Positions 19,060-20,000 of a stretch of 20,000 nucleotides of DNA are shown here, piece by piece; positions within the stretch are counted from its first letter, which is position 1; every line of letters begins with the position of its first letter. Origin of the DNA: Chromera velia (Eukaryota > Sar > Chromeraceae). The notes under the pieces were generated by a model. It was not told the origin of the DNA, searched no databases, and saw only the letters and a list, made by a program, of their open reading frames with translations. The position numbers and the translations under genes are program-made. The stretch spans positions 127,046 to 147,045 of the forward strand of contig JAHBMJ010005483.1 in the NCBI GenBank assembly GCA_018398765.1, read 5' to 3'.

Positions 19060-19266
19060 CCTCGTCATGGGCCTCATATGTCAGAGCGCAGGCCCATGCA
19101 GCAGATTGCAGCAAACTCCCGTGCATTGTGCTTCTTCTTCTTTCCGGACGGGAATCTCTGGACAGGCATGCCGGGATAGTCTGAATTGCACGCCGAGGCT
19201 ACCCTTCAGTGCATTTCTCAACTGCCGTTGGAGACGACGAACTGAATTTCCTTCCTGCCCGTGAAG

Positions 19267-19747
19267 ATGTCTTCCGTTAAGGTTGTGATTCTCGACATTG
19301 GGGGGGTTGTGTGCCCCAGCCCCTTCCCTGTATTTGAACGGTACGAGAAGAAGAGCGGGATGCCCAAGGGCAGCATCAACTCACTCCTCGCACATGACGG
19401 TCAGGCACCGCCGGAGACGGCAAGCCGCGCAGCACACCCCAAAACGGCAAATACACACGGAAGGAGGGCGCGCGCACCCTAGGACCCTATTTTCTATGTG
19501 CACACTCTGTATGCCTTGTCATGTACATACAGCGTCTTTGGCAACCCACCTGTACCATTTTTTACTTCCTGTCTCAGTGTGCGCAACCCAATCAGGAGTG
19601 TGAGCGGTCTCCCGTGTCTCCGCTGTCCACAAGACGTGCGAGTGAAAGCTTGAACATCGGGCTTCCTGCATGTGCACAACCATTATCTGGCCCCTCGCCA
19701 TGCCTATAATTCAGAAGGCAGTGAGGAGTCGGGGTGCATTTATGCAA

Positions 19748-19780
<33 letters not shown>

Positions 19781-19835
19781 CACTTATGTGTCTGTCCGCA
19801 TGTCTGTCTGTCTGTCTGTCTGTCTCTGTCTGTCC

Positions 19836-19882
<47 letters not shown>

Positions 19883-20000
19883 GGACTCTTTTCAGAAGAT
19901 TGGGAGGAGCTGGAGTGCGGTCACATTGGCGCCCCCACGTTTGTGAAGAGAGTGCTGGAGAGGAAGCAGCTGAACATGGGGAACATCTTCGAAGAATTGG
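19267..20000 (+). CDS. HAD-family hydrolase, ACAD10/EPHX2 phosphatase-like (5' part, runs off window)
   Basis: Two exons are visible: 19267-19399 and 19896 to the window edge, joined by a GT-AG intron in phase 1. The protein starts MSSVKVVILDIGGVVCPSP, then FPVFERYEKKSGMPKGSI and LLAHD. It continues across the splice as EDWEELECGHIGAPTFVKRV. The hhhhDxGGV motif (DIGGV) is HAD motif I, and the W..LE.G.I....F pattern is typical of the cap region in the ACAD10/EPHX2/YihX-like subfamily. The second motif I aspartate is glycine, as in several of these relatives. The ATG at 19267 is preceded by an in-frame TGA at 19243-19245 and is the only ATG available. Motifs II-IV lie beyond the window. Substrate unknown. 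Confidence 0.85.
19749..19778. repeat. (TG)n microsatellite
   Basis: About 15 TG units in the HAD gene intron, followed by a short TATACACTTATG spacer. Confidence 0.95.
19801..19882. repeat. (TCTG)n microsatellite
   Basis: About 20 TCTG units with two imperfect ones, ending 13 nt before the acceptor of the HAD gene intron. Confidence 0.95.

Larger units (their letters stand above)
16575..19266. other. Spacer between the two divergent genes
   Basis: No complete gene is supported in these 2.7 kb. The part next to the giant gene (about 16575-16900) is open in frame with exon 1 and may be 5' UTR or additional coding sequence. Beyond it are (CTGT)n at 16936-16955, the (GTCA)n array, a perfect hairpin at 18085-18138, (GGCA)n near 18261-18274, ATGC repeats at 18842-18858, an A-run at 18873-18884 followed by T-rich sequence, and GC alternation near 18921-18931. 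Promoters for both genes are expected here, but no TATA box can be assigned with confidence. Confidence 0.6.
19400..19895 (+). other. Intron 1 of the HAD-hydrolase gene
   Basis: 496 nt; donor GACG|GTCAGG, acceptor CTTTTCAG|AAGATT, phase 1. It contains (TG)n at 19749-19778 and (TCTG)n at 19801-19882. The latter is effectively the pyrimidine tract before the acceptor. The open frame continuing from exon 1 to 19482 is intronic read-through. Confidence 0.82.

Overview
The window looks like nuclear DNA of a protist with ordinary GT-AG introns. Coding exons are of balanced GC content, while introns and spacers are packed with di- and tetranucleotide repeats. This texture, together with a very large DUF3638-type protein, fits a photosynthetic alveolate such as the chromerid alga Chromera velia. 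That assignment is inference from sequence style and remembered relatives, not a match to a reference. No prokaryotic operon, tRNA, rRNA, CRISPR array or transposase was seen.

Most of the window (539-16574, minus strand) is one gene. I rebuilt it as 11 exons joined by 10 GT-AG introns. All splice phases agree, and the exons sum to 11,532 nt (3,843 codons plus stop) when counted from an ATG at 16574. The product is a giant multidomain protein. Residues 1 to about 2270 have no domain I can name, apart from a TPR-like helical stretch. They are followed by a P-loop ATPase region of the DUF3638/DUF3645 family: LMGGGKT at 7241-7221, DEID at 6821-6810, a DUF3645-like VPYSAANTPNEKSEF block at the exon 5/6 junction, an SGTLENP block split over exons 7 and 8, and HITGVDI plus QGAMRMRQ in exon 10. 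These line up in the order expected of superfamily 2 or SecA-like motor motifs. The last exon ends in one hydrophobic span (650-724) and a short basic tail, so the protein is probably membrane-anchored at its C-terminus.

The right end (19267-20000, plus strand) holds the first two exons of a second, divergently oriented gene. It encodes the N-terminus of a HAD-family hydrolase of the ACAD10/EPHX2 phosphatase-like type and runs off the window.

Between the two genes (16575-19266) lies a spacer with a 180-bp (GTCA)n array, a perfect 18-bp hairpin and a short ACGT-core inverted repeat near the HAD gene. It probably contains the promoters of both genes and perhaps an unseen first exon of the giant gene. 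The left end (1-538) is repeat-rich sequence downstream of the giant gene.
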